From Sphaerotilus sulfidivorans (GTDB lineage Bacteria > Pseudomonadota > Gammaproteobacteria > Burkholderiales > Burkholderiaceae_C), in the NCBI RefSeq assembly GCF_013426975.1, contig NZ_JACCPY010000018.1:1-64000 (forward strand): a stretch of DNA of 64,000 bases, in the 5' to 3' direction. The position numbers and the translations under genes are program-made. How positions within the stretch are numbered: the first letter of the stretch is position 1; every line of letters starts with the position of its first letter. This document shows, one piece after another, positions 1 through 6,574 of this stretch. The notes under the pieces are model-generated. The model did no database searches and was not told where the DNA came from. It saw nothing but the letters and a program-made list of their open reading frames with translations.

Positions 1-499
1 CCTGGATCTGCAGGGCAGCCACCAGCTCCGGGATCGCCGTGATCTCGTTGCTCTTGGCTGCCGTCTTGACCTGACCCAGCACGAGACCGCGCGCGTGGTG
101 CCAGGCCGAGACCAGATGCGTCATGCGTGTGCCCCCGTCATGCGAGCCGCGCAGGCTCTTGCCGTCGATGGCGATCAGCTCGCCCGTCAGCGCGGGGCAC
201 AGGTGCTGCATCCAGCGCGCGAAGAAGCGCTCGAACTGATGCGGGTCGAGCAGGCTGAAGACGCGCCCGAAGGTGTCGTGCGAGGCGATGCCGTTGGCGT
301 ACGGCAGATGCTGGCGCAGCCAGTCGATCTGCAGCTCTGCCCAGTCGGTGACCGAGACCCAGCTGTCGGCGCCACTGCTGACGCTGCACAGCGCCGCGAA
401 CATCAGCTCGTCCAGCGGAAACGGACACGACCGCGAGCGCGGATCGTCCAGTTCGGCCAGCGCCTCGATGAAGTGGGTGGACAGCGGCGCAGTGGTCAT
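1..499 (-). CDS. ISAs1-family transposase, N-terminal part (cut by window edge)
   Basis: Reading the minus strand from an ATG at 499 gives about 166 codons that stay open to the window edge. The N-terminus (MTTAPLSTHFIEALAELDDP) and the block AIDGKSLRGSHD around residue 112 are typical of ISAs1/H-repeat DDE transposases; D112 would be the first catalytic aspartate. HLVSAW, GLVLGQVKT and KSNEITAIPEL follow in the family's usual order. The C-terminal half with the other catalytic residues lies outside the window, so it cannot be judged whether the copy is intact. The frame is open upstream of 499, so a slightly earlier non-ATG start is possible. It borders an AT-rich defence-type insert and may have helped bring it in; that link is inference. 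Confidence 0.85.
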   Translation of the reverse strand, partial: MTTAPLSTHFIEALAELDDPRSRSCPFPLDELMFAALCSVSSGADSWVSVTDWAELQIDWLRQHLPYANGIASHDTFGRVFSLLDPHQFERFFARWMQHLCPALTGELIAIDGKSLRGSHDGGTRMTHLVSAWHHARGLVLGQVKTAAKSNEITAIPELVAALQIQ

Positions 500-546
500 C
501 GGGGCGGGCGCCGCTTCGAGCTGCGGCGGTCGGGTCAGCGGGGCGC

Positions 547-686
547 GTTCATAACACGGAACCGACCAGGTTCTTCATGCAATCGCCCTGCTCAGGTGCT
601 GGCCAGCTTGCACTTCGTCGTCTTCGCCATCCTCATGCTCCCCAAGGCCGCAGCGGTGATGGCTGCGGCGGGAAGTTCATAACACG
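547..686. repeat. Pair of 12-base direct repeats at the element end
   Basis: GTTCATAACACG occurs at 547-558 and again at 675-686, 128 bases apart, just upstream of the transposase start. They could be part of a duplicated element terminus or transposase binding sites. No function is known for them here. Confidence 0.5.
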
Positions 687-769
687 CTCTAGCCAGTTGA
701 CAGCCAGTCGAATTTCACAACAGCACCACAATCGGTCAAATTTTATTTTGAACGGAAAACAAAAAATAT

Positions 770-1297
770 TTATAAAATAATAGACGAGATATGCGAAATG
801 GCATCAGAAACATTTCCAGCCACAGCATCAAGGGAATCAAGAAGATCGTCTGCACAAATTTCCGCAGAGAAACAAAACTCCCTTCTATCCTTTCTAAACG
901 AAACATTTAAACAGCCACTACCAAGCAAATCAGAAATCCTTTGATTTTTCTTACTGAGAGCACTCTCAATATTAACCCAATCCTGCATACCATTACTAAC
1001 CCACCCCATTGATATTCTCACAAATCTTGTCCCCTCAACTCTCGAAAAAATCACATATACGCCGCTAGGGGAATTATAAGATGCAGACGATTTGGCCGAA
1101 TCCCAATGGTAATCATTAATATATTTAACTCGACAAACAAGCTCCTCAAGAACAACATCTACAAGCGGCACAGGCCCACTTGACATCATAGCTATTTTCA
1201 ATGACTCCAATTCACCCTCTATTTGACTCATCATTATTCTACTAGACTGATCATCCAGCGTTGCAGATATTATTAATCTAGAAATTCTTTTTGGCAA
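770..1297 (-). CDS. C-terminal continuation of the SIR2-kinase protein after an in-frame TAG (kinase C-lobe plus unknown domain)
   Basis: This frame is in register with the gene upstream. The TAG at 1304-1306 is followed directly by AGG AGT TTG CCA, and the frame then runs 175 codons to 770. The first 45 residues look like the last helices of a Ser/Thr kinase: LPKRISRLI, an alanine-threonine turn, then DDQSSRI with the arginine that usually pairs with the APE glutamate, then MSQIEGELESL. The preceding frame lacks exactly this part. The remaining 130 residues are not recognised; they contain no membrane segment. If translated separately it would need the TTG at 1297, with AGGAG too close to it, or the ATG codons at 1234 or 1231. 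Separate translation therefore looks less natural than one interrupted 781-codon gene. Composition is AT-rich like the rest of the insert. Confidence 0.7.
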   Translation of the reverse strand: MPKRISRLIISATLDDQSSRIMMSQIEGELESLKIAMMSSGPVPLVDVVLEELVCRVKYINDYHWDSAKSSASYNSPSGVYVIFSRVEGTRFVRISMGWVSNGMQDWVNIESALSKKNQRISDLLGSGCLNVSFRKDRREFCFSAEICADDLLDSLDAVAGNVSDAISHISSIIL

Positions 1298-1303
1298 ACT
1301 CCT

Positions 1304-3115
1304 CTACGAAATATTCTTTCTCGAAGAAACAGCCTTTTTAACAGATTCCATCCATGATGGCGTGGTGTGCTGATCAGGAAAAGGATCCTTCCCACCGCAG
1401 ACATAATAAAGCGTCATCCCAAAACCGTATGAATCAACAGCAGAATTTCTCCTAGAAAACGCAGAACCGCCTCTCTGTTCAGGCGCAAGATAACCAAATG
1501 CAGGACTATGCATTATAGAATGGTCATCAGAATCGCGATAACAAGAAAGATCAAAATCAAGAACCACAACTCTCCATTCATCGATAGATTCAAAACAACC
1601 CTCAATCATTATATTTGCAGGCCGCAAATCCCTATGAAGAACACGCTCAGGCAATAGATGACATTTTCTTAATACGATCGCCAACTGAGAAAAAACCTCA
1701 ATTATTTCATCCCACTCCCGAACAAAATTTGCCGGCACCAACGTTGAAAGGCTCTGCCCATCACACCAGTTCATTATAATTGTTGGAGGTATTTCAGCGG
1801 CATCGATATAATTAATAACACCTTCAATGCCGCGGTCCGTCACTATCCGCAAAGAATTCGCGCCACGCCTAAAACCTTTATAAAAATCAGTCCTGCCAAA
1901 ATTATCGTTTTTTAGAATTTTAACAGCAACAGTGCTACCGTTTTCAGAAATCGCTTTATATACATTTCCAAAAGCACCCTCATCAACCTTGGATATTATT
2001 CTATAACCAATAAACTCATTATCATCAGGATCAGAAGACACATACCAAGAATCATGAATTGCCCGCTGGTATTTTGCTAAAAATGCCGCATATTCTGAAT
2101 TTTTTGCATTCAAGTCTCTATTTTGTAGTATTCTTTTTGCCTCCGAATTCAGATAAATTCTTTTTTCCTCATCAGACAACCTCTGAAGGTCCTTAGGGGA
2201 AATGGGCTCCTTAAATTCACCATTCAAATTTCTTAAGTATACGGGACGCTCCTTCTCGTAATCCTCACTTTTTACAACAGCCTTCAATGAAGAAAGAACA
2301 TGTAGCAGCTCGGCATGAGACCCATTGTTTACAGAGTAATGAACAATATTAACCCCACTCTGCTCCGCCCACTCAGATGCTTCCAAATCACCTCTGGGCG
2401 TAATCCAATAATGGCCGGTTAACGGTATATTTTTTGCAACAATTTTCTCTATAGGGCCGCCTATCGCCACATCACTAGCAGTAACACCAACAAATACAAC
2501 AGTACACACCCTGAATATTATCTTCAACCACTCTATATAACTTGCATCAGTAAGCCTCCTATCCAAATCTTTTTTTGTAAAAGTCCACGAATTCGGCTCA
2601 TCAATATGACCGTGAGGATACGCGACAAACGGACGTTTTTCTTTCAAAACATTAAAATGCTCGGCAAATTTTGTCGCCTGTATTTGTATTGGAATTGCTC
2701 CGCTAGGCATATTGGCACTAGCCCTCTGAGTGAATAAATCAATATTAAGAGTAATAACCCCCGATGGGTCAAGACCCCATATGATCTCATGAGCCCTTGG
2801 TATAGGCATAGTCTCACTAGCGGAGAAAATATCCTTAATCTTTCTTACATAAGAATCACGGCCAAGAAGATCATGCACCCGATCAAACTGAACCCATATG
2901 TCCTGTATTTTGGCAATAGCAGCCAACTCAGCATTTTTTTTCTTCTGAACCGCCCCATCCAATCTACTATTTGCGATCCTCGCTTCAGAAAACAGTTGAT
3001 CCCTTAAAGAAATCCAGCTAGGCATTGCGGGGGAACTCAGACCAGCCCCAGTCCAAAAAACTATTTGCCGAGCCCGATCAGAAAACTCAACCTTTAAATT
3101 ATCAATCGCAGACAT
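1304..3115 (-). CDS. SIR2-like NADase/deacetylase domain fused to a Ser/Thr protein kinase (predicted anti-phage protein, interrupted by TAG)
   Basis: Residues about 15-285 form a SIR2-like domain. It has GAGLS at 23-27, the catalytic-type asparagine in TLNID (N124), the catalytic-type histidine in PHGH (H168) and FVGVTASD near 208-215. Residues from about 370 form a protein kinase: glycine loop EGAFGNVY, VAVK lysine K399, HRDLRPAN with D496 and N501, DFD at 520-522 in place of DFG, and APEQ at 544-547. Translation stops after 603 residues inside the kinase C-lobe; the rest follows in frame after TAG. SIR2 domains in bacterial defence proteins usually deplete NAD+, and kinases act as sensors or effectors, so an abortive-infection role is inferred. 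A Shine-Dalgarno (GGAAAGG) lies 5 bases before the ATG at 3115. The gene is strikingly AT-rich against its surroundings, a sign of transfer. Confidence 0.85.
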   Translation of the reverse strand: MSAIDNLKVEFSDRARQIVFWTGAGLSSPAMPSWISLRDQLFSEARIANSRLDGAVQKKKNAELAAIAKIQDIWVQFDRVHDLLGRDSYVRKIKDIFSASETMPIPRAHEIIWGLDPSGVITLNIDLFTQRASANMPSGAIPIQIQATKFAEHFNVLKEKRPFVAYPHGHIDEPNSWTFTKKDLDRRLTDASYIEWLKIIFRVCTVVFVGVTASDVAIGGPIEKIVAKNIPLTGHYWITPRGDLEASEWAEQSGVNIVHYSVNNGSHAELLHVLSSLKAVVKSEDYEKERPVYLRNLNGEFKEPISPKDLQRLSDEEKRIYLNSEAKRILQNRDLNAKNSEYAAFLAKYQRAIHDSWYVSSDPDDNEFIGYRIISKVDEGAFGNVYKAISENGSTVAVKILKNDNFGRTDFYKGFRRGANSLRIVTDRGIEGVINYIDAAEIPPTIIMNWCDGQSLSTLVPANFVREWDEIIEVFSQLAIVLRKCHLLPERVLHRDLRPANIMIEGCFESIDEWRVVVLDFDLSCYRDSDDHSIMHSPAFGYLAPEQRGGSAFSRRNSAVDSYGFGMTLYYVCGGKDPFPDQHTTPSWMESVKKAVSSRKNIS

Positions 3116-3155
3116 AACGACCTTTCCAGAAAATTAGGCGAACTTACTTCCACTG

Positions 3156-4082
3156 TTAACCGGAAAATTCATTGCAACACAACGAATTACCCGAATATCC
3201 CTGACGCCTGACATTATCCCGACGCCAACCTACTAAGCGACCAAGCCCGTCCACCAGCACGATGCCCTCGACGGATTGCGCGAACTGCAGCGCCTGCGCG
3301 GTGTAGCCCGACGTGGTGATGAAGACGCCTTTCTTGGCGCGCTGGCCCGCCAGGGCGCCGTAGAACGCCTGGATCTCGGGCCGCCCGACCGTGCCCTGCC
3401 AACGCTTGGCCTGCACGTAGACCTTTTCCAGACCGAGCCGGTCCAGCGAGATGATTCCGTCGATGCCCGCGTCGCCCGAGCCGCCGACGCGCTGCAGGTC
3501 GGCGCGGTTGGCCCCATAGCCCATGCGGTGCAGCAGGTCGAGCACCAGCGTCTCGAAGAACGCCGGCGTCACGGTGGCCAGCGTGTCCAGCAGCTCGGCC
3601 ACGACCGCGCGGCGGATTTCCTCCAGCGCCAGGCCCAGCCGCTCTTCCGGGCTGGCGATCGGCTGCGGCGGCACGCCGGCCGCTTCGTCCGGGCCGGCAT
3701 CGGGTGCCACCGGTCGCAGGCGCTGCACGTCCAGGTGCACCATCGCCAGCGTGCCGAGCTGCTCGGGCGTCAGCGGCGCCGGATGCTCGGCCACGAAGCG
3801 TCGGCCGGCCTCGGTCAGTTGCCACCAGCCGCGCCGCGGGCTGTCCGACAGCCCGGCGCGCTTGAGCCGGTCATGCGCCCAGCCGGCGCGGTTCTTGTAG
3901 ATGAGCTGCGCGCCGCTCGACAGCGGCTGCTGGCGCGCCGCGGCGTCCAGCCCGAGCGCGTCGGCCGCTGCCTCGTGGGCCTCGCGGGCGGGCGCGCCCT
4001 CCGGTCGGCCGGCGAGAAAGCGCAGCAGCGGCTCGATGAATCGGTCGTAGGTCGGCAGCGTGGCCGGTGTTGTCGTCGTCAA
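3156..4082 (-). CDS. mrr: Mrr-type restriction endonuclease, C-terminus apparently replaced
   Basis: This is a 308-residue protein with an N-terminal winged-helix Mrr_N region (residues about 10-100) and a C-terminal Mrr catalytic domain. The catalytic signature is visible: GDAGIDG near residue 205, then VYVQAKRW, the D...QxK pattern of the PD-(D/E)xK fold. Mrr enzymes cut DNA carrying foreign methylation (type IV restriction). After the conserved LVDG strand the sequence loses family character and ends in about 30 residues encoded by DNA of changing composition. The normal last helix therefore appears to have been lost at the junction with the AT-rich insert. The start is a TTG at 4082 with GGGAGAG seven bases upstream; the nearby ATG at 4089 is in another frame. 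Activity is uncertain because of the altered end. Confidence 0.85.
   Translation of the reverse strand: MTTTTPATLPTYDRFIEPLLRFLAGRPEGAPAREAHEAAADALGLDAAARQQPLSSGAQLIYKNRAGWAHDRLKRAGLSDSPRRGWWQLTEAGRRFVAEHPAPLTPEQLGTLAMVHLDVQRLRPVAPDAGPDEAAGVPPQPIASPEERLGLALEEIRRAVVAELLDTLATVTPAFFETLVLDLLHRMGYGANRADLQRVGGSGDAGIDGIISLDRLGLEKVYVQAKRWQGTVGRPEIQAFYGALAGQRAKKGVFITTSGYTAQALQFAQSVEGIVLVDGLGRLVGWRRDNVRRQGYSGNSLCCNEFSG
3196..3226. repeat. Imperfect direct repeat at the insert/mrr junction
   Basis: TATCCCTGACGCC (3196-3208) and TATCCCGACGCC (3215-3226) lie where the AT-rich insert gives way to GC-rich mrr. They may mark the insertion boundary. This is an observation only. Confidence 0.4.
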
Positions 4083-4301
4083 GCCGCATCTCTCCCTGCT
4101 GGTGCGGTCGCGTCCATTCCCACGGCGTCTTTGTGCGTCAGCCGCAGCGCATCCAGGGCGCGGGCTGCGGGATTCTTCGATCCCGGTGAAGGATCCAGTC
4201 TAGGCAGCGGGAACGTGCGCGGGAGCACGTGTGACGGCCTGAAGTGAGAAATAAGCCGGTATTTCCGGGGCTGTTTTCCCGGGGATGGGGGTGGGCGTGG
4301 G

Positions 4302-4330
4302 TGCCCGCCTGCGCGGGCATGACGGGGTGG
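4302..4330. repeat. Dispersed hairpin repeat, copy 1
   Basis: TGCCCGC (4302-4308) pairs with GCGGGCA (4313-4319) over a four-base loop, followed by TGACGGGGTGG. A second element with the same layout (7-bp stem, then ATGACGGGATGG) lies at 57971-58000. This looks like a small REP-like intergenic repeat family. It sits just past the stop of the lipoprotein gene at 4343 and could also act as its terminator. Confidence 0.6.
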
Positions 4331-4342
4331 GGGCTCCGCGCC

Positions 4343-4708
4343 TCACTTCTCCGTCAGCTTGATGGTCACGATCTCCGCACCGCCCAGACTAAGCACTGTC
4401 GGGTTGGTGATGGTGAGCTGGCCCTTGCTGCTCATCGTGCAGGTCTGCACGTAGGTCTTGATGTTGCTGACCGTACTGCAGTTGCCGCCGACCCACTGGA
4501 TGTTCACGCCGTTGTTCGACGCGGTGATCTCGGCCTGGTAGGTGCCGGCCTCCAGTGCGTAAGAGACAGAGGCACCATCGGCAAGCGTCCGACTGGTGTC
4601 GAGCACGACATCGTTGTCGCCACCGCCACAGGCACTGAGCGTCGCAACCAGCGCGAAGCTGCCCAGCAGACGGAAGGAAGAAAGGCGGGGGAAAGTGGAA
4701 AAGCTCAT
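4343..4708 (-). CDS. Small secreted lipoprotein, function unknown
   Basis: This is a 121-residue protein starting at the ATG at 4708 (AGGGA nine bases upstream). An in-frame ATG at 4732 would add eight residues but gives a poorer signal peptide. A signal peptide ends in the lipobox LSAC, followed by GGGDN, so it should be lipid-anchored; D at +5 does not decide inner versus outer membrane. The mature part has a pattern of short beta strands and two cysteines (NCS..., QTC...) that could form a disulfide. No family is recognised. It has its own promoter-like block and a 220-base leader that resembles the leader of the next lipoprotein gene, so the two are probably co-regulated. Confidence 0.7.
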   Translation of the reverse strand: MSFSTFPRLSSFRLLGSFALVATLSACGGGDNDVVLDTSRTLADGASVSYALEAGTYQAEITASNNGVNIQWVGGNCSTVSNIKTYVQTCTMSSKGQLTITNPTVLSLGGAEIVTIKLTEK

Positions 4709-4734
4709 GATCGTCGGTCCCTGTGAGTGCATCT

Positions 4735-4790
4735 CTCCGCGGCATCAGACCGATCCGGCGCCGCGGAGCTCAGGCGACGGACCTCGCAAG
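4735..4790 (-). promoter_or_regulatory. Structured leader of lipoprotein gene A (conserved stem-loop)
   Basis: On the minus-strand transcript CTCCGCGG (4768-4761) can pair perfectly with CCGCGGAG (4742-4735) over an 18-base loop, ending about 26 bases before the start codon. CTTGCGA.GTCCG precedes it (4790-4778). The same elements in the same order occur in the leader at 5554-5618. This is a candidate cis-regulatory RNA; no known riboswitch core was recognised. Confidence 0.45.
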
Positions 4791-4928
4791 ATCGGTCAAG
4801 CTCCGTCGGGAACGACGCATGCACACACGGCCGCCTGCGCTGGACACGCACTCGACCCGCGCACCGTGCTCTGGTCACGAATGCGCTTCCCCCTGGATTG
4901 GCTTGCTAGCTCTTGTAAATCTGCTATT

Positions 4929-4961
4929 GAGCTTAGCGAACCAATAACCAAAAGTGAACAA
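4929..4961 (-). promoter_or_regulatory. Promoter-like block of lipoprotein gene A
   Basis: On the minus strand TTGTTC (4961-4956) is followed after 17 bases by CGCTAA (4938-4933) and then GCTC. The block aligns with 5755-5787 in front of the other lipoprotein gene: both read TTGTTY-N17-NNCTAAGCTC. It is AT-rich in an otherwise GC-rich stretch. The transcript would have a leader of about 220 bases. Confidence 0.45.
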
Positions 4962-5004
4962 ATTGAGCATCAATCACCCCCGAAACAAGGGGCGAGGTAC
5001 ATCG

Positions 5005-5526
5005 TCAGTTCACGCGAACCATCTTGTCGCGCAGCGCCGCCGGTACGTCCTGCAGCAGCACGATCGAGATGCTGCCGTCGGTGGCGCGGTTGTTGTGGTT
5101 CTGCGCGGTGCTGGTGCTCATCTGCGCGGAGATGGCGTCCGGCGACAGGGTGTACATGTTGCCGCTCAGCGGATCGACGATGAACCAGCCGATCACGCCG
5201 CCGAACAGGAAGTTGCCGGCCAGATACCAGCCGTTGGGCGCGGCCGTGACCGGGATGGTCTGGGCCTGGTAGCCGTCCTTCGTGATCACGACCTTGAAGC
5301 TCTTGCCGCCCCAGTAGCGGCCGGTGCTCTTGGGCAGCGTCACCGAGGTCGGGGTGCGACCACGGAAGACCTCGAGGCCGGCTTCGTCGGTGATCGAGAT
5401 CGACGCGTCGCTGGGCGTGCTGGCGATCGGGACGAGCTGGGTCGGCTGACCCATGATGGTGGCGCAGGCCGACAGCGACAGGGCCAGAGCGATGGCAGAA
5501 AGAGTGCGCAGGGAAGAAGAGATCAT
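5005..5526 (-). CDS. PEGA-type lipoprotein
   Basis: This is a 173-residue protein starting at the ATG at 5526. The signal peptide ends in the lipobox LSAC, with ATIMG following. The mature part begins with a PEGA-like strand pattern: LVPIASTPSDASISI, then VFRGRTPTSVTLPKS and a YQAQTIPV strand. A glycine- and tryptophan-rich hydrophobic segment follows (GWYLAGNFLFGGVIGWFIVDPLSG), typical of small envelope proteins with the YxxGN..FGG motif. PEGA domains are found on surface proteins and may bind glycans or other envelope parts. The longer open frame upstream (to 5688) is leader sequence, because the signal peptide starts at 5526. Its stop lies about 45 bases before the promoter block of the next lipoprotein gene. 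Confidence 0.75.
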   Translation of the reverse strand: MISSSLRTLSAIALALSLSACATIMGQPTQLVPIASTPSDASISITDEAGLEVFRGRTPTSVTLPKSTGRYWGGKSFKVVITKDGYQAQTIPVTAAPNGWYLAGNFLFGGVIGWFIVDPLSGNMYTLSPDAISAQMSTSTAQNHNNRATDGSISIVLLQDVPAALRDKMVRVN

Positions 5527-5714
5527 GTTGTAGGGGCTGTGTGAGACGTGTTTCTCCGCGAGTGATTCGCAGCTCGTCGACACCCGCCACCGCGGAGCCC
5601 TGCGGCGGACATCGCAAGCCCGCCAGGATCGTCTCGACGCGCAGGCACGCAGCACGTCCACACCGTCCGGCTGACGCCGCAACGGCAACGCCCATGCCGG
5701 CGGGATGCCGGCAT
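5523..5714 (-). CDS. Possible 63-codon leader peptide overlapping the lipoprotein start
   Basis: In the leader of the PEGA lipoprotein an ATG at 5714 is preceded by GGGAGG at ideal spacing. The frame runs 63 codons and its TGA overlaps the lipoprotein start as ATGA. The peptide is basic and cysteine-rich (six Cys) and is not recognised. Its frame is kept over the segment shared with the other leader, where the counterpart ends early. It could be a translated upstream ORF that couples to the lipoprotein, or chance. Confidence 0.25.
   Translation of the reverse strand: MPASRRHGRCRCGVSRTVWTCCVPARRDDPGGLAMSAAGLRGGGCRRAANHSRRNTSHTAPTT
5554..5618 (-). promoter_or_regulatory. Structured leader of lipoprotein gene B (conserved stem-loop)
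   Basis: On the minus-strand transcript CTCCGCG (5597-5591) pairs with CGCGGAG (5560-5554) about 28 bases before the start codon. CTTGCGATGTCCG (5618-5606) precedes it. These match the leader of the lipoprotein at 4343 in order and spacing. A second, perfect 9-bp stem (CATGCCGGC/GCCGGCATG, 5693-5701 and 5707-5715) occurs only in this leader. Confidence 0.45.
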
Positions 5715-5754
5715 GTCCTCCCTGATGAACTCGTTTTTTCTGGAATCAGCGATC

Positions 5755-5787
5755 GAGCTTAGTCACTCGATAGCAATACGTAAACAA
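5755..5787 (-). promoter_or_regulatory. Promoter-like block of lipoprotein gene B
   Basis: On the minus strand TTGTTT (5787-5782), a 17-base spacer, then GACTAA and GCTC. It aligns with the block at 4929-4961. It follows the hairpin that closes the anti-sigma gene, so transcription of the lipoprotein is probably independent. Confidence 0.45.
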
Positions 5788-5792
5788 TCGTG

Positions 5793-5830
5793 AAGAGCCG
5801 CCCCCCATGAACATGGGGGAGCGCGGCTCA
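5793..5830 (-). terminator. Hairpin after the anti-sigma gene
   Basis: CCCCCAT (5802-5808) and ATGGGGG (5813-5819) form a 7-bp stem with a 4-base loop, extended outside by GAGCCGC/GCGCGGCTC. On the minus strand it overlaps the last codons and stop of the anti-sigma gene. The following bases (TCTTCACGATTGTTT) are only moderately T-rich. Confidence 0.55.
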
Positions 5831-6574
5831 CCCCTCCAGCTGCACCGCCCGCCCGATGTACAGGATCGGCCCGGTCGGGCGGTCGATCGGCGAGCCGCCC
5901 TCGGGCTCGAGGGTGATCTCGAAGAGCTGTTCGGGGCGCAGGTCGGGCAGGCGCTCGAGCGGCAGCTCGATGGCGCCGCCGGCATCCGTGGTGCGCACCA
6001 GGCCCAGGGAGCTGGGGCCGGCGGCGCCGGGGGCCTTGGTCCAGAACTGCAGCGTGCGGCCCGGCGGCGGCGCCTGGGGCGGCACGACCGGGCGCAGCCG
6101 CAGCCGGCCCTGCCCCGCCGCGTCGACCCGCACCTCGACCACCCAGCCGTTGCCGCCGCCCTGCGGCGCCTGCAGCACCGCGACGAACTGCTGCTGCGCG
6201 GCCGGCGGCGCCATCAGCCGCGGCACCAGCCCCGAGCCCAGCAGCACGCAGCCGGTCAGCGCCAGCCCGCTGAGCGACTGCCACAGGCCCAGGCGCTGCC
6301 ACCAGGGCGGCGTCGCGGCCGGGGCACGCGCGGCGGCAGCCCCCGGCGACAGGCGCGCCTCGATGCGCCGCCACAGCCCGGCGGAGGGCTCGGCCGGCGC
6401 CACCCGGGCGCTCAGCGCCAGGAAGCGGTCCTGCCAGTGCGCGACCTCGGCGCGCAGCGCGGCGTCACCGCCGAGCGCCCGCTCGAAGGCCTCGCGCTCG
6501 TCCGGCGCCAGCGTGCCCAGCACATATTCGCCAGCGGCGGCGCTGCGATCCTCGGGGGTCTGCAGATTCAGCAT
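5828..6574 (-). CDS. Anti-sigma factor (RskA/anti-sigma-K type)
   Basis: This is a 248-residue protein starting at the ATG at 6574, overlapping the sigma gene stop by seven bases, which implies translational coupling. The N-terminal region has the anti-sigma helix pattern AGEYVLGTLAPDEREAFER and a WRRIEARL segment. One membrane helix follows near residues 110-130 (SLSGLALTGCVLLGSGLVP). The C-terminal part is the RskA-type periplasmic domain: FVAVLQ, LQFWTKAP, and FEITLEPEGGSP near the end. Such proteins hold their cognate ECF sigma factor at the membrane until a signal releases it. No zinc HxxxCxxC motif is present, as usual for this branch. Confidence 0.88.
   Translation of the reverse strand: MLNLQTPEDRSAAAGEYVLGTLAPDEREAFERALGGDAALRAEVAHWQDRFLALSARVAPAEPSAGLWRRIEARLSPGAAAARAPAATPPWWQRLGLWQSLSGLALTGCVLLGSGLVPRLMAPPAAQQQFVAVLQAPQGGGNGWVVEVRVDAAGQGRLRLRPVVPPQAPPPGRTLQFWTKAPGAAGPSSLGLVRTTDAGGAIELPLERLPDLRPEQLFEITLEPEGGSPIDRPTGPILYIGRAVQLEG

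Larger units (their letters stand above)
1..690 (-). mobile_element. 5' end of an ISAs1-like insertion element
   Basis: The transposase reads leftwards out of the window. The 190 bases upstream of its start stay GC-rich until about 690, where composition falls abruptly to AT-rich. The outer end of the element is therefore placed near 690. No terminal inverted repeat can be confirmed, because the other end is not in the window. The non-coding stretch 500-690 holds two copies of a 12-base motif and nothing else recognisable. From 691 to 769 the DNA is AT-rich and shows no gene. Confidence 0.5.

Noticed and set aside
95-682. Plus-strand coding region at the left edge
   Set aside because: The open frame lies opposite the transposase and gives arginine-rich sequence without domain features. 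The minus-strand protein has clear family motifs.
1304-3115. Thoeris or SIR2-HerA system
   Set aside because: A SIR2 domain is present, but there is no TIR partner (ThsB) or HerA ATPase gene. The kinase fusion makes it a different type.
4735-4790. Known riboswitch class in the lipoprotein leader
   Set aside because: No conserved core of GEMM, TPP, cobalamin or SAM classes was recognised. Only the shared stem and short motifs are seen.
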